NCBI RefSeq assembly: GCF_041447285.1
Contig: NZ_JBGMEB010000005.1
Location: forward strand, 138,183 to 202,182
Length of the DNA stretch: 64,000 nucleotides
Origin: Methanomethylovorans sp041447285
GTDB lineage: Archaea > Halobacteriota > Methanosarcinia > Methanosarcinales > Methanosarcinaceae
Direction of reading: 5' to 3'
Position 1 is the stretch's first letter. Each line of letters starts with the position of its first letter. The position numbers and the translations under genes were made by a program. Under the pieces are notes generated by a model. The model did not search any database and was not told where the DNA came from. It saw only the letters and a program-made list of their open reading frames with translations. This document shows positions 17,822 to 26,109 of the stretch, piece after piece.

Positions 17822-19414
17822 CTATGGTCTGTAGCTTGCAGCTTCACTGAATCTCTTTGCAAGGAAGTCCTTTTCCATTGATGAAAGGAACCATCCGGCT
17901 TTGGGACCTGATTGTTGTCCCAAAACTGCCAGATAAATGGCCTTGAACATGTCGGTAGGCTTCACTTCAAGTTCCTCAGGGGAAACTCCCATTAATTTGG
18001 TCATCCTGGTGTTAAGTGAGGACCCTTTCTCTTTAGAAGAATAGACCAAATTATGATAATCTTCTCCGCTTAGCTCCTTTGCAGCATCAATCTCCTCGGA
18101 CAATGCTTTAAGGAAAGCTCTCTGCAAATCGTTCAGTGTTGCAGCCTGTACAGGGATCTCTTCTTTCACGCTGAACTTTACCATGTCGGGGGCATACATC
18201 TCAAGCCATTTACCAACGTTTTCTGCAAGCTCCAAGATACATTTCTCATTCTTTGTGCTGTACCCGGATCTTTCCACTATCTTCATCACTCTATCAAGAT
18301 CCCCATGAGCCACCTGATAAATAGTGATCATGTGTCTGAATGGAATGTCTGTATGACAGATGCCAGCGGCATGTGATAGTTCTTTAAGTCTCCTGTTATA
18401 GCTGGATTCTTCGGTGTCAGCGCTTAGTTTTTCAAATTCATCTACCAGATTCAGCAGAGGCAGGGATGGATCGAAGCGAATATGTTTCTCTGGTTTTGTT
18501 CTTATTATGAGATACCTAAGGATTTCTGGTGGAAGCACTTCCAACATCTCAGATATTGATACCACTACGCCGCTTGAGGAGGACATTGCTCCTTTTGTAC
18601 CCAGCATGATCCATTCATATACTACCGGATATGGTGCTTTATATCCGTATATCTCTTCACTTATGGCTTTACCTGTATCGTAGGATCCACCTTTGGAAGC
18701 ATGGTCTTTTCCAAAAGGCTCAACAGTTACACCCAACACGCCCCAGCGGGCGGGCCAGTCCACACGCCAAGTGAGTTTTCCTCCTCCTCGCATTGACACT
18801 GTTCCAGAGTCTCCACAAGAGCAGACGTAATCCACAGTCTCTGCATTGATGTCAAAGCCAGTTACTTTAGTGGTTGTAAGCCGAGCACATTTCTTACAGA
18901 TAGGATTAAAGGGACTCCAGTCTGCTGTGACCTCCTTTCCGGAATGTTTCTGGAGAATATGTGCTATCTTATCTCTATTAATAAGTGCTTTCTTAATGCT
19001 CTCTACATACATTCCTTGTTTGTACATCTCATCAGCACGGTATATTTTTGGATGGATGCCTAAGCGGTCCAGAGCTGTGTAGAAAGGCTTGAGGAAATGC
19101 TCTGCATAACTGGCACATTCACCGCATGGGCATGGTATTTCTGAAATGGGTTTTCCTACATGTGGTGCAAAACTTTCATCCAGGAAAGGATATACTTTCC
19201 TCAGAGGGTCGTATGTGTCAGCAACATATATTATCTCTGCATTTGCTCCCTGGTCCAGCAGAGCGCGGTATGTTGCATCTGCTGTAACTACTTCTCTCAT
19301 GTTCCCGATGTGTATGTGTCCTGAGGGAGTGATGCCAGTTGCAACCAGGTGCTTTTTTCCGCTCCCGATTATTTCCTCTGCCATGACATCTGCCCAATGC
19401 GTAATATCTGCCAT
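17822..19414 (-). CDS. lysS: Lysyl-tRNA synthetase, class I
   Basis: 530 residues, the class I (LysK) form found in many archaea and not the class II bacterial/eukaryotic type. The HIGH motif appears as TPSGHIHIGN near residue 28 and the KMSKS equivalent as KGAMSSSSG. A zinc-binding region has CPCGECASY, NPICKKCARL and CSCGDSG clusters. The C-terminal helical domain binds the anticodon. The enzyme charges tRNA-Lys. In Methanosarcinaceae class I LysRS can occur alongside a class II enzyme; no second one is visible here. Confidence 0.96.
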   Translation of the reverse strand: MADITHWADVMAEEIIGSGKKHLVATGITPSGHIHIGNMREVVTADATYRALLDQGANAEIIYVADTYDPLRKVYPFLDESFAPHVGKPISEIPCPCGECASYAEHFLKPFYTALDRLGIHPKIYRADEMYKQGMYVESIKKALINRDKIAHILQKHSGKEVTADWSPFNPICKKCARLTTTKVTGFDINAETVDYVCSCGDSGTVSMRGGGKLTWRVDWPARWGVLGVTVEPFGKDHASKGGSYDTGKAISEEIYGYKAPYPVVYEWIMLGTKGAMSSSSGVVVSISEMLEVLPPEILRYLIIRTKPEKHIRFDPSLPLLNLVDEFEKLSADTEESSYNRRLKELSHAAGICHTDIPFRHMITIYQVAHGDLDRVMKIVERSGYSTKNEKCILELAENVGKWLEMYAPDMVKFSVKEEIPVQAATLNDLQRAFLKALSEEIDAAKELSGEDYHNLVYSSKEKGSSLNTRMTKLMGVSPEELEVKPTDMFKAIYLAVLGQQSGPKAGWFLSSMEKDFLAKRFSEAASYRP

Positions 19415-19539
19415 ATTAATTCACCAAATTCATAATAATGATGCTTTATCAAATTATATACTATTATTTTAGGGCTGTGGTGTGACAATATGTGTAAGTA
19501 CGAGTTTTCACATTTATCTAATTTTTATTAAAATCTAGT

Positions 19540-19609
19540 GTATATTAATCTAACTGGTTGGTTTTTATTCCTCTATGACATAAACTCTATACAACCTGGG
19601 GTAATAAAC
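19540..19609 (+). promoter_or_regulatory. Probable promoter and leader of mtaA/mtbA
   Basis: The sequence GTGTATATTAATC around 19539-19551 is a plausible TATA element, placing a transcript start near 19570-19575 and leaving a leader of roughly 35-40 bases before the ATG at 19610. A GGGGTAA sequence just before the ATG may be the ribosome site. Assignment is by spacing and composition only. Confidence 0.35.
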
Positions 19610-20644
19610 ATGCAATCACTTTCTCTTAAAGAACGCTTTGTCCGAGCCCTTAAAGGAAAGGATGTAGACAAAGTACCGGTGTGCTCAGTTACACAGACAG
19701 CAACCATTCAAATGATGGAACTCACCGGAGCAAAATGGCCACAGGCCCACTATGATCCGGACAAGATGGCTACTCTGGCGATTGCTGGTCATAGGCTGGC
19801 TGGTCTGGAGGGTGTAAGGGTTCCTTTTTGTACAACTGTAATTGCACAAACCTTGGGGTGTAAGATAGATGAGGGAAACATTGACACTCACCCGTATCAG
19901 CTGAGTTTCCCATGCGTCGATGTAAAGGATGTAAAAAACATAAAAATTCCAGAGAACCTTTGTGAAAGTGAGAGAATATCCACTGTTCTAAAAGCAGCAG
20001 AGATCGTAAGGACGAAGGTTGGAGAAGATGTACCTCTGATTGCTGGTATGATCGGGCCGGCAGCAGTTGCTTTTTATCTGTCGGGTGCACATAACTACCT
20101 CATGTGGTGTATCCAACATCCCGATGCTTTGCAGGAACTCATGGAAATCGGCACAGAAGTATGCATCGAGTATTCAAATGATCTCTTTGAGCATGGAGTG
20201 GATGCTGTAAACGTATCTGATTCTGAAGCAGGTCCTGATCTCTTTCCTGTCCCAATGTTTGAATCCATGGTGCTTCCGCAGTACAGGAAGCTTACTTCCA
20301 GATTACAGGGAATGTCAGTGTTGCATATCTGCGGAGACGCCACAGAAATACTTGATCAGATGGCTGTATCGGGCTTCAATGGGCTTAGCATTGAAGAAAA
20401 GGTAAATGCTAGATATGCAAAGCACATAATAGGTGACAGGGCATGCCTGATCGGCAATGTTTCACCCACAATGACTTTTCTTTCTCAGTCACCCAACGAG
20501 ATAAAAAAAGAAGCTAAGCAATGCATAGAAGACGGAGTAGACATACTTGCGCCAGGCTGTGGTATAGAGCCTCACACCTCTTTGGACAACTTACAGGCAT
20601 TTGTTTCTGCAAGAGATGAATACTATCAAGGAAAGATCCAATAA
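19610..20644 (+). CDS. mtaA: Methylcobamide:coenzyme M methyltransferase (MtaA/MtbA family)
   Basis: 345 residues from ATG 19610; the frame extends 72 bases upstream but the family N-terminus MQSLSLKERFVRALKGKDVD starts here. It is a UroD-fold protein with the zinc ligands of the family visible: His and Cys in VLHICGD and a Cys in APGCGIEP. It transfers the methyl group from a methylated corrinoid protein to coenzyme M, the entry step of methylotrophic methanogenesis from methanol (MtaA) or methylamines (MtbA); I cannot separate the two from sequence alone. No cognate corrinoid protein or MtaB/MtmB gene is adjacent, so this is a stand-alone locus. Confidence 0.85.
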   Translation: MQSLSLKERFVRALKGKDVDKVPVCSVTQTATIQMMELTGAKWPQAHYDPDKMATLAIAGHRLAGLEGVRVPFCTTVIAQTLGCKIDEGNIDTHPYQLSFPCVDVKDVKNIKIPENLCESERISTVLKAAEIVRTKVGEDVPLIAGMIGPAAVAFYLSGAHNYLMWCIQHPDALQELMEIGTEVCIEYSNDLFEHGVDAVNVSDSEAGPDLFPVPMFESMVLPQYRKLTSRLQGMSVLHICGDATEILDQMAVSGFNGLSIEEKVNARYAKHIIGDRACLIGNVSPTMTFLSQSPNEIKKEAKQCIEDGVDILAPGCGIEPHTSLDNLQAFVSARDEYYQGKIQ

Positions 20645-20762
20645 GCAGATTATTTTTCATAGTTTATGTTTCTGTTCTCCGTTCTTAAATTCGCATAAGG
20701 TGAAATGTTCGCATCGATACGAATCGAAAGAGTTAATTAGTAGTATATTCTCATTCTCTTCA

Positions 20763-21020
20763 ATGACTCGTATCACGCCCGAAGGAGAAAGGAACAGCCT
20801 TTCAGTCATGAAAGACATATTTATGTTGTATCGGATGCGGGACCCTGCAGGCAAAGAACTTGCTTCTCTTATCGAAATGCTGGGGACTCATGGCGCGATT
20901 GCATCTGCTCCGGTTCTTTATGATGAGGGTGAAAACCCGGAAGATGAAGAAGTAGATGCTAATGCTACTCAGGCTGTGCTAATTTTTACAGGTGAACTCC
21001 AAAGTTCATCAACTCTTTAA
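20763..21020 (+). CDS. Small hypothetical protein
   Basis: 85 residues from ATG 20763. I do not recognise a family. The N-terminal half is helical (SLSVMKDIFMLYRMRDPAGKE, then LIEMLGTHG) and the middle is acidic (DEGENPEDEEVDAN). An AT-rich element (TAGTAGTATATT at about 20735) lies 25-30 bases upstream, consistent with a leaderless message. Its last 35 bases overlap the 3' end of the convergent CDIN1-like gene. An acidic tail and a normal codon pattern suggest it is real, but without homologs in view this remains unproven. Confidence 0.5.
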   Translation: MTRITPEGERNSLSVMKDIFMLYRMRDPAGKELASLIEMLGTHGAIASAPVLYDEGENPEDEEVDANATQAVLIFTGELQSSSTL

Positions 21021-21765
21021 TTTTATTCTCGCATTGATCAAAGAACTGATACTCTTTTATTTCATGTCCATTACTTTCTAAGGTATTCAGGAACCCATAC
21101 CAATAGATCACTAATCCATGACCGTACATTTGCTCGTAATGGCTGAACTGTTTTTTCATATAATATTTGTGTTCCTGTTCATCACCAAACATCGCTTTAC
21201 TTTCTATCCACGATACTTCGTTTCCATCCACTGTAATAGGTTCAGGCAGCAAGAAATCCGGAGTTTTAGTCATGCTCTGTTCTCTTAATTGCTCTTCGGT
21301 CAGGAAATCTATTTTATGAGCCTTTAGCCAAAATGAGATTATTTCCTCTCCAAGTTTTCCTTTTTCCAGTTGTAGACTATGCGCGCGAGGAGAAAAGAAA
21401 TGGTCAATTTCAAGTGCCTCTATGATTTCTTTACTTAAACGTCTGCTTTGAAGTCTTTCTGGAGAATTGAATGCGATCTTTTTAGGTATATTCAGCTCTT
21501 TCAAAATCAGGGATGCTATCAATGTGGCAGGCATTCTGTAAGTTACAGCCATTTCAACTATAGTTTTTCCGTTATTCCATTGTTTTAGCTGTTCAGGTCC
21601 ACTTTTCTTCAAGTTGCTAAAATTTAATTTCACTCTAGTTACCGTTTTCTGAGACAGTATGGTGTAAGCGATGCCTGGATGTATCTCAAACCTCTTCGCT
21701 ACAGGCCCAACATCAGTTATATCCCACAGGGAATGATATATCTCTTCATATCTGCTTTTATCCAT
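20986..21765 (-). CDS. CDIN1 (C15orf41)-like TPD-domain nuclease
   Basis: 259 residues. The C-terminal part reads LEKGKLGEEIISFWL, LREQSMTKTPDFLLPEPI, VSWIESKAMFGD and HGLVIYWYGFL. These are the conserved blocks of the TPD family, whose human member CDIN1/C15orf41 is mutated in congenital dyserythropoietic anaemia type I. The pattern E...TPD...ESK matches a PD-(D/E)xK nuclease core. An N-terminal helix-turn-helix-like region (VAKRFEIHPGIAYTILSQKTV) probably binds nucleic acid. The start codon overlaps the end of the endonuclease III-like gene by 8 bases, so the two are translationally coupled and may act on the same DNA lesion or structure (inference). Confidence 0.82.
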   Translation of the reverse strand: MDKSRYEEIYHSLWDITDVGPVAKRFEIHPGIAYTILSQKTVTRVKLNFSNLKKSGPEQLKQWNNGKTIVEMAVTYRMPATLIASLILKELNIPKKIAFNSPERLQSRRLSKEIIEALEIDHFFSPRAHSLQLEKGKLGEEIISFWLKAHKIDFLTEEQLREQSMTKTPDFLLPEPITVDGNEVSWIESKAMFGDEQEHKYYMKKQFSHYEQMYGHGLVIYWYGFLNTLESNGHEIKEYQFFDQCENKIKELMNFGVHL

Positions 21766-22399
21766 GTACTGTCCCTTTCCTGTGGCTGCTTATCAGAATG
21801 CATTCATTGCAGTGTTTTTTGCTGCAGTATGATTTTCCATATTCGACTACAAGCGCATGATACTCTTTGAATAATTCTACATCCTCTGGCAGCGTAGTCT
21901 CAAATATTTTTTGCAGCTGCATATAATTACCTTTCAGTCCTATACAGCCCATAATGCGTGTAGTATATGTATCAATCACAAATTTAGGTTTTTCAGCAGC
22001 ATATAATATTATACTATCTGCAGTTTCATTGCCAACGCCATTAAGGGTTAGTAACTTATTACGTAACTGTTCCACTGGCAAATCGAAAAGTTTATCCATA
22101 TCGTTTTCAATCAAAAACTGAGCTGCACTTTTTAGCCTGCTGGCTTTCTGTCTATAAAATCCGCAGCATTTTATCATTTCTTCTAATGACTCAATATCTG
22201 CTTTTGAAAGGCAATGTGGATCAAGCATTCCCGCCAGTTTTAGATTTTCTATTGCCTTTTCAACGTTGCACCATTTTGTCTGTTGTATCAGAAAAGCACC
22301 AACTATCATTTCAAAGCGTGTTTGAGCAGGCCACCAATCCTGTGGTCCAAATTCTTCCAGAAATATTGTGAATATTTCTTCTAAGTCCTTTTTTTCCAC
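21758..22399 (-). CDS. Endonuclease III-like (HhH-GPD) DNA glycosylase
   Basis: 213 residues. It has the HhH-GPD core: GAFLIQQTKWCNVEKAI, a helix-hairpin-helix LLTLNGVGNETADSIILYA and the catalytic Asp in FVIDTYTTRI. The usual catalytic Lys of EndoIII between the hairpin and that Asp is not obvious (ETADS replaces the KTA pattern), which suggests a monofunctional glycosylase or altered specificity. The C-terminal cysteines CSKKHCNEC are fewer than, and spaced differently from, the standard 4Fe-4S loop (C-x6-C-x2-C-x5-C). It is upstream of, and overlaps, the CDIN1-like nuclease gene. Confidence 0.8.
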   Translation of the reverse strand: MEKKDLEEIFTIFLEEFGPQDWWPAQTRFEMIVGAFLIQQTKWCNVEKAIENLKLAGMLDPHCLSKADIESLEEMIKCCGFYRQKASRLKSAAQFLIENDMDKLFDLPVEQLRNKLLTLNGVGNETADSIILYAAEKPKFVIDTYTTRIMGCIGLKGNYMQLQKIFETTLPEDVELFKEYHALVVEYGKSYCSKKHCNECILISSHRKGTVHG

Positions 22400-22466
22400 T
22401 TCTGCAGGTAACAGGGGCTCATCATCTCCAAAAATTTAATAATCTAAAAACGTGTGGCATCTTGTT

Positions 22467-22871
22467 CTATGCTCTATCCTTCTTCAATTTGTTGTGGGTT
22501 GTGCTTTTTTCTGCTTCTTTCAGAGACGATTGTGACTCGATAACGGTTGTGTTTTTGTTACTCACTGTTATCTTCTCGAAGCGTTCATAGAACTCCACAT
22601 CCGATTTGTTTTTTTGAAAATCAGTTTCTGTTTCTTTTTCAGTAGTATCTGGATTGCAGATATCCTTTCCTAATTTGATCCTCGTATTTTCTATATACGT
22701 ATCCAGGATTACTCTGCTAGAACTTGTTGTTTTGCGGGAACTTCCATATCCTATTATACAATTTGCTTCTCCAGTGCGCCAATCTACGTGAAATAGATGG
22801 CATTGTTTTCCTTTGCAACTTGATTTCTCATCCAAAGGGCACTTTGCAGGAAGTCCCACAACTATCACCAA
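22467..22871 (-). CDS. Hypothetical protein with cysteine-rich N-terminus
   Basis: 134 residues, family not recognised. The first 40 residues hold a cysteine and histidine set (KCPLDEKSSCKGKQCHLFHVDWRTGEANCIIGYG) that could bind a metal; the remaining two thirds are polar, rich in Lys, Glu, Thr and Ser and probably disordered. It starts 14 bases after prs on the same strand and is likely cotranscribed with it. The N-terminal knuckle looks conserved in style while the tail looks freely variable (inference). Confidence 0.55.
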   Translation of the reverse strand: MVIVVGLPAKCPLDEKSSCKGKQCHLFHVDWRTGEANCIIGYGSSRKTTSSSRVILDTYIENTRIKLGKDICNPDTTEKETETDFQKNKSDVEFYERFEKITVSNKNTTVIESQSSLKEAEKSTTHNKLKKDRA

Positions 22872-22885
22872 TAGGAATCTTTTGT

Positions 22886-23734
22886 TTATATATTTTTTAT
22901 GGAAGCAGCAATGAGGGGTGCAACGCTCACCGAACTCTGTGCTTTCTCAAGAGTGTCTGTTGCTATAATGTCACAGACGCCTGCATTAAAAAGACGCAAT
23001 ACTGCATTTTTTGCCAATACAGGATGTACACATGCAAGATAAACATCTCTTGCTCCCTGACTCTTGAGGAGTTTTATGGATTCTGCCATTGTGCCACCGG
23101 TTGCTATCATATCATCCACTAGGACAACATCTCTTCCATGCACGTCCATGTTTTTTGTCTTGATAGTAACGGTATCTCCAGAGAGTCTTGTCTTTTCAAG
23201 ATGGTCAAACTGGATACCAACTCCCTTCGCAGTGTTTTCTGCAAGATTGACTGCACCTATGTCAGGTGCTACTATCAACGGGTCTTTCAGATCAAGGGAG
23301 CCTATATATTTCCCAAGGATATCTGATGCATCCAGGTCAAAAGCATCAGCACTAAAGTAATCCAAGATGCTTGGTTTATGGATATTTACGGTAAATACCC
23401 TGTCTGCAGTTATAGCTCGAGCTACAGCCCTTGCACTGATAGGCTCTCCACTTTTGAATTTTCTATCCTGACGCGCATATCCCATATAGGGGATAACCAC
23501 GTTTACTACCTGTGCATCTTCACAAGCATCTATCATCTGGAGCAGTGCCATGAGGTCAGAGTCAGTCGCAGTGCTCTGTATGATAGTAACTTCATCCATT
23601 GGTTCTTCCATAATGCGCGTATAAACTTCCCCATCAGGAAAACGGTTGAACTCGCAAAGAGTTGGTTCAATATTCATCTCCCTTGCCACACGGGTAGCAA
23701 GTGCCTGTGATGACGGACCTCCTATTATTTTCAA
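22886..23734 (-). CDS. prs: Ribose-phosphate pyrophosphokinase
   Basis: 282 residues, the short archaeal class. Diagnostic motifs are FPDGEVYTRI, the ATP/metal loop YMGYARQDRKFKSGEPISAR, and the PRPP-binding loop DVVLVDDMIATGGTMAE near residue 205. The enzyme makes PRPP from ribose 5-phosphate and ATP, feeding purine, pyrimidine, histidine and archaeal cofactor synthesis. The ribose 5-phosphate can come from the RuMP branch represented here by hxlB at 33.7 kb. Confidence 0.95.
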   Translation of the reverse strand: MKIIGGPSSQALATRVAREMNIEPTLCEFNRFPDGEVYTRIMEEPMDEVTIIQSTATDSDLMALLQMIDACEDAQVVNVVIPYMGYARQDRKFKSGEPISARAVARAITADRVFTVNIHKPSILDYFSADAFDLDASDILGKYIGSLDLKDPLIVAPDIGAVNLAENTAKGVGIQFDHLEKTRLSGDTVTIKTKNMDVHGRDVVLVDDMIATGGTMAESIKLLKSQGARDVYLACVHPVLAKNAVLRLFNAGVCDIIATDTLEKAQSSVSVAPLIAASIKNI

Positions 23735-23804
23735 TTTGAGTACCTCGTAAGATTGTTCATTGTGTATTCTGTAGTCTGATTTTCCTACTCTACTATGTCT
23801 TATG

Positions 23805-24296
23805 TTAATTAGTTTTGGTTCCCTTTACCTTTTCGAGCACTCTTATGTTCCGTATGGATGTGTGGGGATAATTGCCTGTGTCATCCTTCTCTATAGATTT
23901 CACCATGTCCCATACTGTAAGCAGTGCAACAGATACGCCAGTAAGAGCTTCCATCTCCACTCCTGTTCTTCCAAGAGATCTGACTTCTACATTGGCAACA
24001 AGTGAATTCTTCTCAAATGTAAAATTTACGTCTACGCCTGTAATGGGTATCTGATGGCACATTGGTACTAGTTCCGGCGTTCTTTTTACTCCAAGTATGG
24101 CGGCTGTTCTGGCAGTGGACAAAACATTTCCTTTTTCGACAGTACCGTTTTTAATCCTTTCAATAGTTGAATCAGAAAGTAATATCTCACCAGATGCTAT
24201 CGCACGTCTGTCGACGATTTCCTTCTCACTTACATCCACCATTACAGCTCTGTCATCCTTCAGGTGAGTTAATTTTTTTTCCAATGGGACCACCAT
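23805..24296 (-). CDS. moaC: Cyclic pyranopterin monophosphate synthase
   Basis: About 163 residues. The MoaC signatures are complete: MVDVSEKEIVDRRAIASGEI, AAILGVKRTPELVPMCHQIPI and GRTGVEMEALTGVSVALLTVWDMVKS. It catalyses ring rearrangement in molybdopterin biosynthesis. The product would serve the tungsten or molybdenum enzymes of the cell, including formylmethanofuran dehydrogenase and the AOR at 4.5 kb. It follows a 64-residue protein by one base and ends the nnr operon. Confidence 0.95.
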   Translation of the reverse strand: MVVPLEKKLTHLKDDRAVMVDVSEKEIVDRRAIASGEILLSDSTIERIKNGTVEKGNVLSTARTAAILGVKRTPELVPMCHQIPITGVDVNFTFEKNSLVANVEVRSLGRTGVEMEALTGVSVALLTVWDMVKSIEKDDTGNYPHTSIRNIRVLEKVKGTKTN

Positions 24297-24300
24297 CAAC

Positions 24301-24495
24301 TCAATCTATACGCAGGTTTTGCCTTTGCTGGTAGTCTTCAATAGCGTTTTCCAGTTTCCCTATGAGGTCCTTTGCTTCATCAATGGTCAATTTGATTATT
24401 TCCTCATCTTTTGCGTGGCTAATTATTACTCTAACTTTTTTCCTCTCAATATCAACGCTGATCGTTCTATTGTCTTCTTTAGTCAAGATGATCAC
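24301..24495 (-). CDS. Small conserved-looking protein in the nnr-moaC operon, unknown function
   Basis: 64 residues. The sequence is a beta-beta-beta-alpha pattern: two strands (NRTISVDIERKKVRVIISHA), another strand (EIIKLTIDEA), then a long amphipathic helix (KDLIGKLENAIEDYQQRQ). No cysteines and no membrane segment. Family not recognised. The start overlaps the nnr stop by 4 bases and the stop is one base before moaC, so it is cotranslated with both. The tight packing supports it as a real gene. Confidence 0.65.
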   Translation of the reverse strand: MIILTKEDNRTISVDIERKKVRVIISHAKDEEIIKLTIDEAKDLIGKLENAIEDYQQRQNLRID

Positions 24496-25964
24496 TCCCT
24501 CATTACATCAGTTATCTTACTGATTACATCCGTAGCCAGTAATCCATATCCTTTGTCGTTGAATGCAAGATCTCCTGCAGCTCCATTAATATACGCCGCA
24601 CAAGCTGCGGCTTTCATTGGTGGATTTGTGGCTAAAAGTGCGCCAGTGATGCCTGCAAGCACATCCCCGGTGCCCCCAACACTCATTCCTGAATTACCTG
24701 TTGCGTTAAGCATAACTTTACTCCCATCAGAAATGACATCTACCTTTCCTTTGAGAAGAGTAACCAGGTTATTTTCCCTGGAATATGTTCTCACTTCCTC
24801 TATTCTCCTCTCTATATCAATCGAAGTTTCCTTTTTCCTTATCCGGGCAAATTCTCTGGCATGTGGTGTGATCACTATTTCAGAACACTTCTTTTCAGCC
24901 TCTTCTAGCCCAGGCAATGCATCTGCATCAAGCACCAGTTTATTGCAAAGAGGGATTATTCTGCTTACGGTTTCAACTACCTCTTCATCATTCCCAAGCC
25001 CCATCCCCATAACAACAACATCATGTGCATCGACAAGTTTTGTTATCAGGGGTATATCTTCACTACATAATCTATTTTCCGATAGGCAGCGCACAATAAG
25101 GTTAGGAGAGAATGATGCAATGGTATCGGCCACAGTTGATGGGGCTGCGACTGTTACTATATCGGCCCCCGTTCTAAGGGTTGCAAGGGCTGCTAGTGCG
25201 GGAGCTCCTGAATAAGCTCCTCCTCCGATAATGAGTATTCTGCCAGCTTGTCCTTTGTGAGAATCAGGAGTTCTAAGATTGAGGCTCTTAAGGTTACCTA
25301 TGCCAGTAAAAATTTCAGCATGAGAACAAACGCCTATGCCTTCAACTCTTACCTCTCCCAGATAATCGGATACTGAAGAAGTGCTAAGTTCTTCTTTCAT
25401 TTTATGGAAAGTAATTGTCAGGTCTGCTTTAATGCATTTGCTTTGTTTTGTCTTTTTATCCTGATTTCCTGAAGGTAGGTCAATGGCTATTATGTACTTT
25501 CCGGACATATTTATTAGGTCTATTGCCGAAGCCTCAGGTTCTCTAATTTTTCCGGTTATCCCGGTTCCAAGTATGCCATCAACTATAATATCAGCATTAC
25601 TGATCATTTCGGATAGTACCGCATCTCCAGAATCTGTTACTTGCTTTATACTATTGATCTTGCAATATTGAAGTAGCAGGAAGTTCCTTTTTGCTTCTTC
25701 AGTACGGATGGAACTTACATTTCCTAAAAGTATCACATCGACTTGGAACTGTGGGTGTTCGCAAAGGTGGCGTGCAGCTACAAAAGCATCGCCTCCATTA
25801 TTCCCTCTTCCCGCAATTAAGAGGATTCTCCCTCCCGAAAAGCGATCTCTTATAATCTTTGAAATTGAAGAACCCGCGTTTTCCATAAGCTGGATAGGTA
25901 AAAGTCCAAGCTGAGCACAGTTTGCATCAATAACCTTCATTTCTTCCCAGGTGATGGAATCCAT
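24492..25964 (-). CDS. nnr: Bifunctional NAD(P)H-hydrate repair enzyme (epimerase and dehydratase)
   Basis: 490 residues with two fused domains. The N-terminal YjeF epimerase domain has MENAGSSISK, GRGNNGGDAFVAARHL and VDGILGTG. The C-terminal ribokinase-like dehydratase domain begins near residue 225 and has GQAGRILIIGGGAYSGAPALA, LVLDADAL, VITPHAREFARI and GNSGMSVGGTGDVLAGITGALL. The protein epimerises and dehydrates damaged NADHX and NADPHX back to NADH and NADPH. It heads an operon with a 64-residue protein and moaC. Confidence 0.95.
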   Translation of the reverse strand: MDSITWEEMKVIDANCAQLGLLPIQLMENAGSSISKIIRDRFSGGRILLIAGRGNNGGDAFVAARHLCEHPQFQVDVILLGNVSSIRTEEAKRNFLLLQYCKINSIKQVTDSGDAVLSEMISNADIIVDGILGTGITGKIREPEASAIDLINMSGKYIIAIDLPSGNQDKKTKQSKCIKADLTITFHKMKEELSTSSVSDYLGEVRVEGIGVCSHAEIFTGIGNLKSLNLRTPDSHKGQAGRILIIGGGAYSGAPALAALATLRTGADIVTVAAPSTVADTIASFSPNLIVRCLSENRLCSEDIPLITKLVDAHDVVVMGMGLGNDEEVVETVSRIIPLCNKLVLDADALPGLEEAEKKCSEIVITPHAREFARIRKKETSIDIERRIEEVRTYSRENNLVTLLKGKVDVISDGSKVMLNATGNSGMSVGGTGDVLAGITGALLATNPPMKAAACAAYINGAAGDLAFNDKGYGLLATDVISKITDVMRE

Positions 25965-26109
25965 AGTTACCTATTAATCCATTGTTTGCATTCTATTTAT
26001 TCATTGATATTTCTCGAATCCAATTATTTAACAGAATATCATGGTTTAGCTGTGATGAGATTTAAACGGAGGTCGTCCTATTAACGCCAGTACCAAAGAG
26101 ATTAATGCC

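Noticed and set aside
19610..20644. Pyrrolysine (in-frame TAG) in the methyltransferase gene
   Set aside because: No in-frame TAG is present; MtaA/MtbA do not use pyrrolysine.
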